A program made the position numbers and the translations under genes. Below, piece by piece: positions 53,538-62,624 of a stretch of 64,000 bases of DNA. The DNA is taken from the NCBI RefSeq assembly GCF_046844695.1, contig NZ_CP177354.1:1-64000 (forward strand), in the 5' to 3' direction. A model generated the notes under the pieces. That model searched no databases. It saw only the letters and a program-made list of their open reading frames with translations, and was not told where the DNA came from. Numbering within the stretch: position 1 is the stretch's first letter; the number at the start of each line of letters is the position of its first letter. Source of the DNA: Pokkaliibacter plantistimulans (GTDB lineage: Bacteria; Pseudomonadota; Gammaproteobacteria; Pseudomonadales; Balneatricaceae).

Positions 53538-55067
53538 TTATGGCGCAGGCGTGGTCAGCCGCGGATAGCCCGCAGGCTCGCGGGTATCGATGGGTTGGCC
53601 CCGCTGCCAGCCGCCGCCCACCGCCTTGTAGAGATCCAGCGCAGCAGTAAGACGGCTGAGCTGGATGTCGACCAGACTGGACTGGGCACTGAACAGCGTG
53701 CGCTGGGCATCCAGCACCGCCAGCAGTTCATCTGCCCCTTCGCGATAACGCAGCTCCGCCAGCCGCAGACTGCGCTGTGACTCTGCCACAATCTGCCGCT
53801 GCAGCTGTTCCTGATCAGCGGTCAGCCGGGTATTGCCCAGCGCATCTTCCACTTCTTTCAGCGCCGTCAGCACCGCGCTGCGGTAGTTATCCACCAGTTG
53901 CTGCCGACGGGACTGGCTGATCGCCACCTGACTGCGCCGCTGGCCGCCATCAAACAGACTCTGGGCCAGCGACCCCGCCAGACTGACGCTGTTGGCCGGA
54001 TTAGCCAGCGACAGCAGGGCCGCGGTGGAAACGCCCAGCGATGACGACAGCTGTACACTCGGCAGCAAGGCTGCGCGGGCCGCCAGCACATCGGCGTCGG
54101 CCGCGGCCAGATCGGCTTCAGCGCTGGCCAGATCGGGCCTGCGTGTCAGCAGCTCACTGGGTAAGCCGGCACTGATCGCTGGCGGCTGCAGGGCATCCAG
54201 AGCCAGATGCTCCGTCAGCATCGCGGTCTGCGGGGTCTGCCCGAGCAGGATGGCCAGCGCACTGCGGGTCTGCCGGGCCCTGACCCGCAGCGGCAGCAGT
54301 GCCGCCTGCTGGTTGAGCACGGTATTGCGCTGCTGACTGACATCCAGCGCCGTGGCCATGCCATTGCGGAAACGCGCATCAACAATCTTCATGACCCGCG
54401 CAGCAATCTGCAGGTTGTCCTCGGCCAGCCCAATCTGCTTGTCCAGCGCCAGCACGTTGAAGTAGGCCTCCGCCACCGCACTGGCCAGACTCAGGCGGCT
54501 GGCCTGATAGTCAAAGCGGCTGGCGGCCAGACTGGCCTGCGCGCTGTCTCGCGCTGCTGCCAGCCTGCCCCACATATCGACCTCATAACTGATCGCCAGA
54601 CCACCGCTGGAACTGCGGCTTTGCTGGCTGTCGCCAGCACTGGATTCACTGCGGCGCCAGTCGCTGCCCAGCGACGCACTGACGCTGGGAAACAGCGAAG
54701 CACCCGCTACATTGACCGCCAGCTCAGCCTGCCGCACCTGTTCCAGCGTGCTGTGCAGATCCGGGCTTTGCGCCAGCGCCTGAGTGATCAGCTGATCCAG
54801 CTCGGCGGAATGAAAGCCCTGCCACCACTGCTGCTCCAGCACACTGCCCTGCGCCTCGTCCGGCTCCTGCCACTGCGCTGGCAACGCCATCGCCACCTGC
54901 GTGCGGGGTTCGCTGATCACACAACCGCCGAGCAGGGTCAGGCTCAGGGCCAGCGCACTTAGACGCAGAGGGCGCCCGTTGTGGCGAGCCATGCCGGTGA
55001 TGGCGGAAGAGACGGTGGATAACGCACGCTGACTCATGGACATACTGCCTGTGGATAAAATAGTCAT
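53538..55067 (-). CDS. outer-membrane efflux lipoprotein (NodT/OprM type)
   Basis: A TolC-like channel protein that completes the MacAB-type pump. The lipobox LLGGC (about residue 50 from ATG 55067) follows a hydrophobic stretch LSALALSLT; then come two repeats of the OEP domain, with SYEVDMWGRLAAARDSAQASL and LAGSLAQSLFDGGQRRSQV as landmarks. ATG 55067, 509 residues, follows GAGGGCAGGG in the tail of macB; a later start near 54992 would shorten the long lead before the lipobox. Co-transcribed with macA and macB. Confidence 0.9.
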   Translation of the reverse strand: MTILSTGSMSMSQRALSTVSSAITGMARHNGRPLRLSALALSLTLLGGCVISEPRTQVAMALPAQWQEPDEAQGSVLEQQWWQGFHSAELDQLITQALAQSPDLHSTLEQVRQAELAVNVAGASLFPSVSASLGSDWRRSESSAGDSQQSRSSSGGLAISYEVDMWGRLAAARDSAQASLAASRFDYQASRLSLASAVAEAYFNVLALDKQIGLAEDNLQIAARVMKIVDARFRNGMATALDVSQQRNTVLNQQAALLPLRVRARQTRSALAILLGQTPQTAMLTEHLALDALQPPAISAGLPSELLTRRPDLASAEADLAAADADVLAARAALLPSVQLSSSLGVSTAALLSLANPANSVSLAGSLAQSLFDGGQRRSQVAISQSRRQQLVDNYRSAVLTALKEVEDALGNTRLTADQEQLQRQIVAESQRSLRLAELRYREGADELLAVLDAQRTLFSAQSSLVDIQLSRLTAALDLYKAVGGGWQRGQPIDTREPAGYPRLTTPAP

Positions 55068-55077
55068 CGCCCTGCCC

Positions 55078-57099
55078 TCATTCGCTGGCCAGTGCCACGA
55101 CCGGATCAAGGCGGGCGGCCTTGCGTGCTGGCAGATAGCCAAACACCAGACCGGTGGCAAAGGCACAGCCAAAGGCCAGCACCACCGGCAGCAGGGAGAA
55201 GCGAATGGAGGTTCCGAGCGCATCCAGCAGAGCCGCTACGCCGAGGCCACCGGCCACACCGAGCAGCCCGCCGAGGGCCGACACCACCATTGCTTCGATC
55301 AGGAACTGCTGCTGGATATTGCCGGTGCGGGCGCCCGTGGCCATACGAATACCGATTTCGCGGGTACGCTCGGTGACCGACACCAGCATGATGTTCATCA
55401 CTCCGATACCACCGACCAGCAGCGAGATGGCGGCGATGGAGCCAAGCAGGACGGTCAGGGTGTTCTGCGTCGCCGAGGCGGTCTCGATGATCGAGGCCAT
55501 ATTGCGAATCTGGAAGTCTTCCATCTGATGACGCTCCAGCAGCAGCTTGGACACCGCCGCCTGGGTATCGTCGATCTGCTCGACATCCTCCGCCGCCACC
55601 GTGACATTGCGCAGATACTTCTGTCCGAACAGGCGCAGGCTGCCGGTGGAGTACGGCACAAAGATCACATCGTCCTGATCCTGCCCCATCGGCGAGGCGC
55701 CGCGCTCACTCATGATGCCGATCACCTGAAACAGGATGGAGTTGAGCATCACGTACTGGCCCAGCGGGTCGCTGTCGGGAAACAGCGCCCCGGCCACGGT
55801 CTTGCCCAGCACCGCCACGGTGGCGTACTGCGCCTCATCATCACTGGTGAAGAAGGTGCCTTCCGCCAGCGGCCAGTTGCGCGCCAGCGTGAACTGGGCA
55901 GAGGTGGCATTGGTTTCGGTGGAGTGATCATTGCCCCCGGCACGGGCGGTCACGGTGCCGGTCAGTTCGGGGATCACCGCCAGCACATTGGGCAGCTCGT
56001 TGATGGCCCGCACATCGGCCTCCACCAGCGTCGCCACCGTGCTGCGGCCGCGCTGATTGGGCGCGCCCGGACGTACCAGCAGCAGGTTGGAGCCCATGGC
56101 GCTGATGCGATCAATAACTGCCTGTTTGGCGCCGTCGCCAATGGCCAGCATGGTGATGACCGAACCGACGCCGATGACGATACCGAGCAGGGTCAGGACG
56201 GTACGAAAGACGTTGGCGTGCAGCGCCCGCAGCGCCATACGGGTGGCCTCGGTGATGTCCACCAGTGGCCTGCGCTGTTCTTCTGCCGGGCGAAAGTCAC
56301 GGCTGACGCCCTTCTGACGCGCACCAGCATCACCAAGCGCATGGAGGTGAGTGTCACCGAGAGCGTGCCGGAGAGAATCACTGAGAATATGGCCGTCGCG
56401 AATCTCGATAATGCGGTCGGCATGTTCGGCCACCTGACGGTCATGGGTGATCAGAATGACGGTGTGGCCATCGGCCGACAGCTGCTGCAACAGCGCCATC
56501 ACGTCTTCGCCGCTACGGCTGTCGAGCGCACCGGTCGGCTCGTCGGCCAGAATGATCTGGCCGCCGTTCATCAGCGCCCGGGCGATGGAGACCCGCTGCT
56601 GCTGACCACCGGACAGCTGACTGGGGCGGTGATCCTGCCGGTTTTCCAGCCCCAGCGAGGTCAGCAACTCAGCCGCCCGCTGCTGACGCTGCTCGGCAGG
56701 CAGGCCGGTGTAGATCGCCGGCACCTCGACGTTCTCCCGCGCGGTGGCGGTGGCAATCAGGTTATAGCTCTGGAACACGAAGCCGAAGGACTCCCGCCGC
56801 AAGCGCGCCAGCTCATCGCCCTGCAGGGTGGACACATCTTCCCCCCGAAAGCGGTACTGGCCACTGCTGGCCTGATCCAGACAGCCGAGAATATTCATCA
56901 GGGTCGACTTGCCCGAACCGGACGTACCCATGATGGCGACAAACTCACCAGCATGGATCTGCAGGTCGATGCCATGCAGCACCTCGACCTCCAGATCACC
57001 GTTGCGAAAGGTCTTGGTAATGCCCTGCAGAGCAATCAGCGGCGTGCTCTGCGGGCTGGCCGCCGTGACGACGGGGCGGGAGGAGGTCATCTGGCTCAC
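55078..57099 (-). CDS. macB: macrolide-type efflux ABC transporter, ATPase-permease
   Basis: A 673-residue MacB: ATPase domain first (Walker A GTSGSGKSTLMNILG; signature QLSGGQQQRVSIARAL; Walker B ILADEPTGALDS), then a membrane segment, a large periplasmic MacB domain, and three C-terminal helices with GGIGVMNIMLVSVTERTREIG, ending DPVVALASE as in E. coli MacB. The GTG start at 57099 overlaps the macA stop (GTGA); ATG 57090 is an alternative. It drives export of a drug, peptide or lipid-like compound; the substrate is not clear. Confidence 0.94.
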   Translation of the reverse strand: MSQMTSSRPVVTAASPQSTPLIALQGITKTFRNGDLEVEVLHGIDLQIHAGEFVAIMGTSGSGKSTLMNILGCLDQASSGQYRFRGEDVSTLQGDELARLRRESFGFVFQSYNLIATATARENVEVPAIYTGLPAEQRQQRAAELLTSLGLENRQDHRPSQLSGGQQQRVSIARALMNGGQIILADEPTGALDSRSGEDVMALLQQLSADGHTVILITHDRQVAEHADRIIEIRDGHILSDSLRHALGDTHLHALGDAGARQKGVSRDFRPAEEQRRPLVDITEATRMALRALHANVFRTVLTLLGIVIGVGSVITMLAIGDGAKQAVIDRISAMGSNLLLVRPGAPNQRGRSTVATLVEADVRAINELPNVLAVIPELTGTVTARAGGNDHSTETNATSAQFTLARNWPLAEGTFFTSDDEAQYATVAVLGKTVAGALFPDSDPLGQYVMLNSILFQVIGIMSERGASPMGQDQDDVIFVPYSTGSLRLFGQKYLRNVTVAAEDVEQIDDTQAAVSKLLLERHQMEDFQIRNMASIIETASATQNTLTVLLGSIAAISLLVGGIGVMNIMLVSVTERTREIGIRMATGARTGNIQQQFLIEAMVVSALGGLLGVAGGLGVAALLDALGTSIRFSLLPVVLAFGCAFATGLVFGYLPARKAARLDPVVALASE

Positions 57100-58421
57100 A
57101 GGCGCATCCTCGATTCCGGCCCGCCTGCGGGGGCACCGGCACCACTGCGCTGACCACTGCGACTGCCACCGGCGACATTGGGCAGCAGCACCTGCTCACC
57201 CTCATTCAGACCCGACAGGATCTGCGCCTGAATGCGGTTGGTGACGCCCACTTCGACAGTGCGCTCTTCCACCGAGCCATCAGCCTTCAGCACCCTGACT
57301 CTGGCCGGATGCGGACGACCGCCACCGGCCATCCCTGCACTGCTGCGCTCGCCACCGGCCATCGGTGCTGATGCTGGGGCTGCCTTGTCACCACTCCTGC
57401 CTGCACCGTTACCAGCTGCCGCACCTTCGCGCCGGCGCGGCGCACTCATTTCCAGCGCCGCCGCTGGCACCAGCAAGACATCACGGGCGGCAGCCACCAC
57501 AAAAAATACCTGCGCGGTCATCTGCGTCATCAGTGCGCCACGCGGGTTGGGGACATCAAACAGGGCGTTGTAGAGCACCACATTGTTGGTCACCGTCGGC
57601 GTCGGCTCCACCTTGCGCAGGGTGCCTTCCCAGCGCCGGCCCTGACTGCCAAGAGTGGTGAAGTACACCGGCATGCCGACCTTGAGTTTGCTGATGTCCG
57701 CTTCCGACACCTGGGTCTGGACGGTCATGGTCGACAGGTCGGCAATCTGCAGAATCACCGGCGCCTGCTGATTGGAATTAAGAGTCTGGCCTTTGCGCGC
57801 CGAGATCGACACGACCGTACCGGACATCGGTGCGTAGATACGGGCATAGCCCAGATTGGCCTCATCACCGCGCAGGGTCGATTCGGTCTGGTCGATCTGT
57901 GCCTTCAGCGCTTCGATCTGTGCCTTGGCCGAACGCAGCTCAGCCTCTGCGGTCTGGAAGCTATCGGTCGAGGTGGCCTGCTCGGCCAGCAGGTTTTTCT
58001 GGCGTTTGTACTGCAGCCCCGCCAGCGTCAGCTGTGACTGCTTTTCTTCCAGCTGGGCTTTCAGGTTGCGCAGCTGTGCACGGCTGGAGTCGACCTTGGC
58101 CTGCAGTACGGTGGGGTCAATTTCCGCCAGCAGGTCGCCTTCCCTGACCTGATCTCCCACTTCCACATGAATGGTGGTGAGCTGGCCGGACACCTGCGCA
58201 CCGACATCGACATAATCGCGGGGCTGCAGGGCACCGGTGGCGGTCACCAGATTCTCCAGATCACCACGCTGTACCGTGGCGGTCAGCTGGGCATGCTGCT
58301 GACTGGCGGGGGCCTGATAGTAACGCCAGCCACCATAACCGCCTGCCGCCAGCAGGATGGCCAGGGTCAGACCCGACAGCCAGGGGCGACGGGGCGTGTG
58401 TTTACTGTTGGTCTTGCTCAT
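57096..58421 (-). CDS. macA: efflux periplasmic adaptor MacA
   Basis: A 441-residue membrane-fusion protein. One N-terminal membrane anchor (SGLTLAILLAAGGYGGW), a lipoyl half with VTATGALQPRDYVDVGAQVSGQ, a coiled-coil hairpin (about residues 100-190, Gln/Glu/Leu-rich), and the second lipoyl half with YAPMSGTVVSISARKGQTLNS. A Gly/Ala-rich insertion near residue 330-365 (GAAAGNGAGRSGDKAAPASAP) is unusual for the family. Start ATG 58421; the TTG before it is not used. First gene of the three-gene pump operon. Confidence 0.93.
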   Translation of the reverse strand: MSKTNSKHTPRRPWLSGLTLAILLAAGGYGGWRYYQAPASQQHAQLTATVQRGDLENLVTATGALQPRDYVDVGAQVSGQLTTIHVEVGDQVREGDLLAEIDPTVLQAKVDSSRAQLRNLKAQLEEKQSQLTLAGLQYKRQKNLLAEQATSTDSFQTAEAELRSAKAQIEALKAQIDQTESTLRGDEANLGYARIYAPMSGTVVSISARKGQTLNSNQQAPVILQIADLSTMTVQTQVSEADISKLKVGMPVYFTTLGSQGRRWEGTLRKVEPTPTVTNNVVLYNALFDVPNPRGALMTQMTAQVFFVVAAARDVLLVPAAALEMSAPRRREGAAAGNGAGRSGDKAAPASAPMAGGERSSAGMAGGGRPHPARVRVLKADGSVEERTVEVGVTNRIQAQILSGLNEGEQVLLPNVAGGSRSGQRSGAGAPAGGPESRMRL

Positions 58422-58822
58422 CAACCGCTACTTCCTCAATCCGGCGACGCGCCAGAAATGCTGCTTTTGCTGCTATTTCTCCGTTGCCGTAGGCCTCACC
58501 CGGCCAGCAACTGCGAAGGCGTCTCATTTAACCTTTGCTTACGGTTAATTTACAGCGTCCATGCACATTTCCCGCCAGTGCTTTATGACACGGCGTTGCA
58601 CAGGCGATGTCCTGTAAGCCGCTGTCACCCAGCCACTCACAGCGGCCAGCGGGCCACGCAAACAGACTATGGATATAAAAAATCGGTATTTATTGGAATA
58701 AGAGATTCAATTTATATTCCAAAAACGCAATTTAGCTGATTAATCCTTGAGCAACAGCTGATTCCCCGGTGGAAGACAGACGCAAAGGACGCCCCTGTTC
58801 CTGCAGCAAACGGACGGACACC
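58422..58822. promoter_or_regulatory. macA/cysB intergenic region with an 8-bp inverted repeat
   Basis: About 400 bp between divergent macA and cysB. An AT-rich part near 58670-58740 contains a perfect inverted repeat, TTGGAATA (58693-58700) and TATTCCAA (58715-58722), with 14 bases between. Its place about 100 bp before cysB fits an operator, perhaps for autoregulation by CysB, but this is a guess. No promoter boxes were assigned. Confidence 0.5.
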
Positions 58823-59767
58823 ATGAACCTGCAACAACTTCGCATCGTCAGAGAGACCGCCCGTCGTCAGTTCAATCTGACCGATGTGGCCAACGCGCTC
58901 TACACCTCACAGTCAGGGGTCAGCAAACACCTCAAGGATCTGGAAGAAGAACTGGGCGTCGAGCTGTTCGAGCGCAAGGGCAAGCGCCTGCTCGGCCTGA
59001 CCGCGCCGGGTGCCCAGCTGCTGGGGATGGCCGAACGCATCCTGCTGGAAGCGGAAAACATGAAGCGGCTGGCACGCCAGTATGTGCAGCAGGATGAAGG
59101 GCGGCTGGCGATTGCCACCACCCATACTCAGGCACGTTATGCCCTGCCGCGAATCATCAAGGCGTTCAAGCTGGAATTCCCCAAGGTCCATCTGGAACTG
59201 CACCAGTGCGGCCCTGATGAAATCGTCTCGCTGCTAAAGGCTGGTCAGGTCGATATTGGGATCGCCACCGAGGCACTGCCCAACGAAGGCAACGCCTTTG
59301 TCTGCTTCCCCTTTTACAGCTGGCAGCATTCGGTGGTGGTGCCGCGCGAGCACCCCCTCACCCGGCTGAGTCAGCCGACGCTGGCTGATCTGGCCGACTA
59401 TCCGGTGATTACCTATCACGACGGCTATACCGGCCGTACCCGCATCGACGCAGTATTCTCTGATGCCGGGCTGACACCCGATGTGGTGATGTCGGCGGTG
59501 GATGCCGACGTGATCAAGACCTATGTCGAGCTGGGCATGGGCATCGGCATCATCGCCTCGATGGCCTACACCGCAGAGCGCGACACCCTGCTGCAGCGCC
59601 TGCCGGTAGAGTCGCTGTTCAGCCTCAATACCACCCAGATTGCCCTGCGCCGTGGCCATTTTCTGCGTCAGTACGCCTATCGCTTTCTCAACTACTGCAG
59701 CGATGAACTGGATCAGGACAGCGTGCAGCAGGCGCTGGCCAGCGCCGAACCGGGACAGCGCGGATAG
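58823..59767 (+). CDS. cysB: LysR-type regulator CysB
   Basis: A 314-residue LysR-family activator of sulfur assimilation. The DNA-binding part is NLQQLRIVRETARRQFNLTDVA... with ALYTSQSGVSKHLKDLE (about residues 20-45), and the effector domain carries TTHTQARYALP, QCGPDEIVSLLKAGQVDIGIATEAL and GMGIGIIASMAY, which are the CysB/Cbl type wording for binding N-acetylserine or sulfate. The ATG at 58823 follows GGACGGACACC. The sulfate transporter genes at 62684 onward are likely targets. Confidence 0.92.
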   Translation: MNLQQLRIVRETARRQFNLTDVANALYTSQSGVSKHLKDLEEELGVELFERKGKRLLGLTAPGAQLLGMAERILLEAENMKRLARQYVQQDEGRLAIATTHTQARYALPRIIKAFKLEFPKVHLELHQCGPDEIVSLLKAGQVDIGIATEALPNEGNAFVCFPFYSWQHSVVVPREHPLTRLSQPTLADLADYPVITYHDGYTGRTRIDAVFSDAGLTPDVVMSAVDADVIKTYVELGMGIGIIASMAYTAERDTLLQRLPVESLFSLNTTQIALRRGHFLRQYAYRFLNYCSDELDQDSVQQALASAEPGQRG

Positions 59768-59820
59768 CCCCGGCAAACATAGAGCGGATAGCTCCCTGTA
59801 GACATAGAGCGGATGCGGAT
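59760..59820 (+). repeat. short imperfect tandem repeat
   Basis: A unit of 24-25 bp beginning GCGGATAG and ending ACATAGA occurs at 59760-59783 and 59784-59808, with a partial third. It starts at the end of cysB and sits in the gap to the next gene. Confidence 0.6.
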
Positions 59821-59902
59821 AAGCAAAGCAGAATTTCTTGGTTCGACCACGCGGCTGCCCGTCCTAGAGTGGACTGCGGACTCAGCCGGGAAGGACGACC
59901 CC

Positions 59903-60139
59903 ATGAAAGCCAGCACTCCGTTCAGCGCCAGACAGTACGACGCCCACTGCCATCACTGCCGCGGCACCGTGATTGCGATCCGCCCGGGCCCGGCACTATC
60001 GGCACTGCAGCTGCAAACCCGCGACGGCATCGTCAGTGCGCTGGTGTCCAGCCGCCAGCTGGAGCGTCTGCATATTCGCATCGGCAGCCGGATTGAAGGC
60101 CTGCTGCGCCACGGCAACCTGCTGCTGGCAACCCATTGA
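59903..60139 (+). CDS. orphan TOBE/Mop-like small protein
   Basis: A 78-residue protein. Residues 24-76 (GTVIAIRPGPALSALQLQ, then GIVSALVSSRQLERLHIRIG and LLRHGNLLLAT) follow the pattern of the TOBE/Mop oxyanion-binding fold that ends CysA, ModC and molbindins. AAGGA precedes the ATG. A short Cys/His segment (YDAHCHHCRG) lies at the N-terminus, which could bind metal. It may buffer molybdate or a similar anion; its place near cysB and cysA is suggestive only. Confidence 0.65.
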   Translation: MKASTPFSARQYDAHCHHCRGTVIAIRPGPALSALQLQTRDGIVSALVSSRQLERLHIRIGSRIEGLLRHGNLLLATH

Positions 60140-60185
60140 CTGCTCTGCCGTACCTGTCGGTGACGTGCGAGCCAAGGAGAGAGTG

Positions 60186-60773
60186 ATGACCCCTTACCAC
60201 TATCTGATCGTGCCCGGCTGGCAAGGTTCGGGCGAACAGCACTGGCAAAGCTACTGGCAGCATTATCTGCCCAACTACCAGCGCGTCGAGGTCGCTGACT
60301 GGCAGCAGCCACAGCGGCAGGACTGGGTGCCCGCGCTGGATCAGGCCATTCGCCGCTGCCAGGGGCCGGTCATCCTGATCGCCCACAGTCTGGGCTGCAT
60401 CAGCACGGCTCACTGGGCAGCAACAGCCAGTGCCAGCCAGCGGCAGAAGGTCAAAGGCGCCCTGCTGGTCGCCCCAGCCGATGTCGAGCGCGCCGGTTGC
60501 CCCGAGGCACTGCGGCCTTTTGCACCGATTCCGACCGCAGCATTACCGTTTGCCGCTCAGGTGGTGGGCTCCAGTAATGACTACGCCGCCAGTGAAGCCC
60601 GCGCCCGCGAACTGGCCGGGCTATGGGGGGCCGACGTGGCCATTCTGCCCGGTGCGGGCCATATCAACGTCGCCTCCGGCCATCATCGCTGGTCCGAAGG
60701 ACTGGTCTGGCTTGATCAGCTGGAGCAGCGTCTGGATCAACAGCGCAGCCCCTGGCAGCGGATGGCGTCGTGA
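60186..60773 (+). CDS. RBBP9/YdeN-family alpha/beta hydrolase
   Basis: A 195-residue serine hydrolase of the RBBP9/YdeN group: start YLIVPGWQGSGEQHWQSYW, nucleophile elbow LIAHSLGCISTAHW (Ser about residue 68), acid in VVGSSNDYAASEARA and His in GAGHINVASGHHRWSEG. ATG 60186 follows AAGGAGAGAGTG. Usually a cytoplasmic esterase with unknown substrate. Confidence 0.9.
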   Translation: MTPYHYLIVPGWQGSGEQHWQSYWQHYLPNYQRVEVADWQQPQRQDWVPALDQAIRRCQGPVILIAHSLGCISTAHWAATASASQRQKVKGALLVAPADVERAGCPEALRPFAPIPTAALPFAAQVVGSSNDYAASEARARELAGLWGADVAILPGAGHINVASGHHRWSEGLVWLDQLEQRLDQQRSPWQRMAS

Positions 60774-60942
60774 ACGTGCCTGCAACTCCCCTGCTCACCC
60801 GGGCGCATCGGCAATGACGGGGAGAAGCATTTCGCAACCCGCTGTTCCGTTCACTTTTTCACCTTCATCGCTATACTGACCCGCAACCTGCAAGGGCGCT
60901 GACCACAGCGCCTGTTCTGACCCAGTTAGCGGAACCCTGATC

Positions 60943-61245
60943 ATGACCCTGCTGCGAACCTCCCTGCTGTCTACCGCGCTGCTGAGTGCAGCCCTGTCCC
61001 TGTCGGCCCATGCCGATTCCGACGCCTTCAAGAAACTCAATTACGACGACTCGCGCACCGCGCTGGTACTGGTGGAGCTGGGCGGTCAGTGCAACGTCAA
61101 TGCCCGCGAGCAGGACGACAGCTGGATTCAGGCCGCTCTGGCCACCAACAAGGGCCCCATCTCCGCCGCCACACAGGCGCTGCGTGAAGACAAACCCGAC
61201 AAATATATGGATGCCCTGAAGCATCTGCAGTGCCCGGCGCAGTAA
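60943..61245 (+). CDS. small exported protein, unknown
   Basis: A 100-residue protein with a clear Sec signal peptide (LLRTSLLSTALLSAALSLSAHA, cleavage before DSDAF). The mature part of about 77 residues is acidic and has two cysteines (GGQCNVN and HLQCPAQ at the end) that could form a disulphide. No family recognised. It is followed by a strong terminator. Confidence 0.7.
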   Translation: MTLLRTSLLSTALLSAALSLSAHADSDAFKKLNYDDSRTALVLVELGGQCNVNAREQDDSWIQAALATNKGPISAATQALREDKPDKYMDALKHLQCPAQ

Positions 61246-61257
61246 GCCACCCGCACA

Positions 61258-61291
61258 ATAGAAAACGGAGCCCATGAGCTCCGTTTTCTAT
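61258..61291 (+). terminator. terminator after the small exported protein
   Basis: A perfect 14-bp stem (61258-61271 with 61278-61291) with loop CCATGA; the 3' arm carries TTTTCTAT. It can also act on the minus strand. Confidence 0.8.
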
Positions 61292-61301
61292 CTGGCAGTC
61301 A

Positions 61302-61345
61302 TACGGCGATTCACTTCGTTCACCACACCTTACATCACTGCACCA
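61302..61345 (+). repeat. direct repeat flanking the IS110 element (left copy)
   Basis: TTCACTTCGTTCACCACACC followed by TACATCACTGCACCAATCC (with one base differing) occurs here and at about 62625-62664, in the same orientation, one on each side of the transposase gene. The motif resembles REP-type sequences. Confidence 0.75.
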
Positions 61346-61389
61346 ATCCCTCCGTAGATACCATCTCTCCTAACTGCCCTCAAATCGCA

Positions 61390-62367
61390 TCACGCGACTT
61401 GAGGGCAATATTCGTTTTGATGTTTCACCACACCAAAACAAATCTGTACCAGCTTGCGCATCGCCGCGCCTAGCGCCTGCATTTTGCTCTTGCCGTTCTG
61501 TGTCAAACGCTCGTATTGGCGCCGGATATCCGGGTTGCTGCGTATGGAGGTGACCGCTGCCATGTATAACTTGGCTCTCACTCGGGCTGGACCCTGTTTG
61601 CTTAGTCGGCTACGACCTTTCCATTGCCCGGACTCCTGAATGCGTGGCACCAGCCCAAGATAGGCAGCCAGCTGTCCCGCCTGTTCAAATGACCGGCTGC
61701 GGATCACGCTTAGCATCAAGCGTGACATAACGGGCCCAATACCAGGAATACTCAGCAACAACACCCGGTCTTTCTTCAGGTGTGGATAGCGGTCGATATG
61801 ATCATCAATATCCTCCTCCAGGCGCTGCTTCTCCTGCCGCAATTGGGTCATCATCAGCTCCAGTGAGGCGATAACCCGTTCGGAGCTACGATTGAACTCT
61901 GCCTTTTCATGGCGGTTGGATTCACGTTGCAGATCCGCCTCCAGGGCCTCCAAACGGCTGATCAGTGCCTTGAGTTCTCTGACTTCCGGGGCTTCTGGCT
62001 GCCACTGTTCTGGTTGCATCCGATGCCCATACAACGCCAGTATCTGGCTGTCTTTCGCATCGGTCTTGTGGGTGTTGCCCAAGCTGTTAGCAAACTCACG
62101 TACACGGGCTGGATTCACTACGCAGACCAGAAATCCCCGTTCATGCAGTGCATAGGCCAGGGGCTCGTGATACACCCCGGTGGCCTCCATCACGATCTGG
62201 ATTCCCTCGGCGGACGTGCCTGTTTGATGCAGTAACCAGTGCACCAATGCGTCATGATCCATTAACGTGTTTCTGAATACTTTTGTTTTGACCTTGTTCT
62301 TTTCCGCTTCTCGTAGCCAGCAACAATCGAGTTTGGCTTTACTGATATCGATTCCAACAATGTGCAT
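61390..62367 (-). CDS. IS110-family transposase (DEDD recombinase)
   Basis: A 325-residue full-length transposase. The RuvC-like N-terminal domain has GIDISKAKLD (first Asp), VMEATGVYHEPLA (Glu) and KTDAKDSQILALYG (two Asp), and the C-terminal Transposase_20 domain has LLSIPGIGPVMSRLMLSVI and the SKQGPARVRAKLYMAA block with its catalytic Ser region. GGGAAATGAGAG precedes the ATG. No frameshift or stop is seen, so the element may be active. Confidence 0.95.
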   Translation of the reverse strand: MHIVGIDISKAKLDCCWLREAEKNKVKTKVFRNTLMDHDALVHWLLHQTGTSAEGIQIVMEATGVYHEPLAYALHERGFLVCVVNPARVREFANSLGNTHKTDAKDSQILALYGHRMQPEQWQPEAPEVRELKALISRLEALEADLQRESNRHEKAEFNRSSERVIASLELMMTQLRQEKQRLEEDIDDHIDRYPHLKKDRVLLLSIPGIGPVMSRLMLSVIRSRSFEQAGQLAAYLGLVPRIQESGQWKGRSRLSKQGPARVRAKLYMAAVTSIRSNPDIRRQYERLTQNGKSKMQALGAAMRKLVQICFGVVKHQNEYCPQVA

Positions 62368-62600
62368 CTCTCATTTCCCTTGTCCATTCAGCGTCACTGA
62401 CAATTCAGGCGCTTGGATACCATTCAATGTGGGAGAACAAGAGCTCGGGAGTGAATCTACGTCACGACATCATGTGCCCAGGGTGCCGTCCACTTCACCG
62501 AGCTCTTTGGAGTCGCTGGTAGCTAATCAGAAACTCCAGAAGAGATACAAGGGTGCCGGTGAGGTACGAACCGCACCAGTCACCGGGCCAAAGACTGACA
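62368..62600 (-). ncRNA. candidate IS110 bridge RNA region
   Basis: Non-coding stretch upstream of the transposase gene, in the position where IS110-group elements make a structured bridge RNA that pairs with target and donor DNA. Complementary words are visible (for example GAGCTCGG at 62440-62447 with CCGAGCTC at 62497-62504). No loop assignment can be made by eye, so this is a positional call. Confidence 0.35.
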
Positions 62601-62624
62601 TTTCGAGTTTTCACACGGTGCGGT

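Larger units (their letters stand above)
61346..62624 (-). mobile_element. IS110-family insertion sequence (approximate limits)
   Basis: The limits are set by the direct repeats around the transposase gene and are not exact; IS110 elements have no long terminal inverted repeats. About 105 bp lie after the gene, including an imperfect stem (61375-61407, TGCCCTCAA with TTGAGGGCA) across the stop codon, and about 257 bp of non-coding DNA lie before it, where IS110-group elements encode their bridge RNA. Confidence 0.6.

Noticed and set aside
55036..57153. 705-codon plus-strand frame opposite macB
   Set aside because: It is the mirror of the well-supported macB gene, His/Gln/Gly-rich and without any family feature; long antisense frames are common in GC-rich genes.
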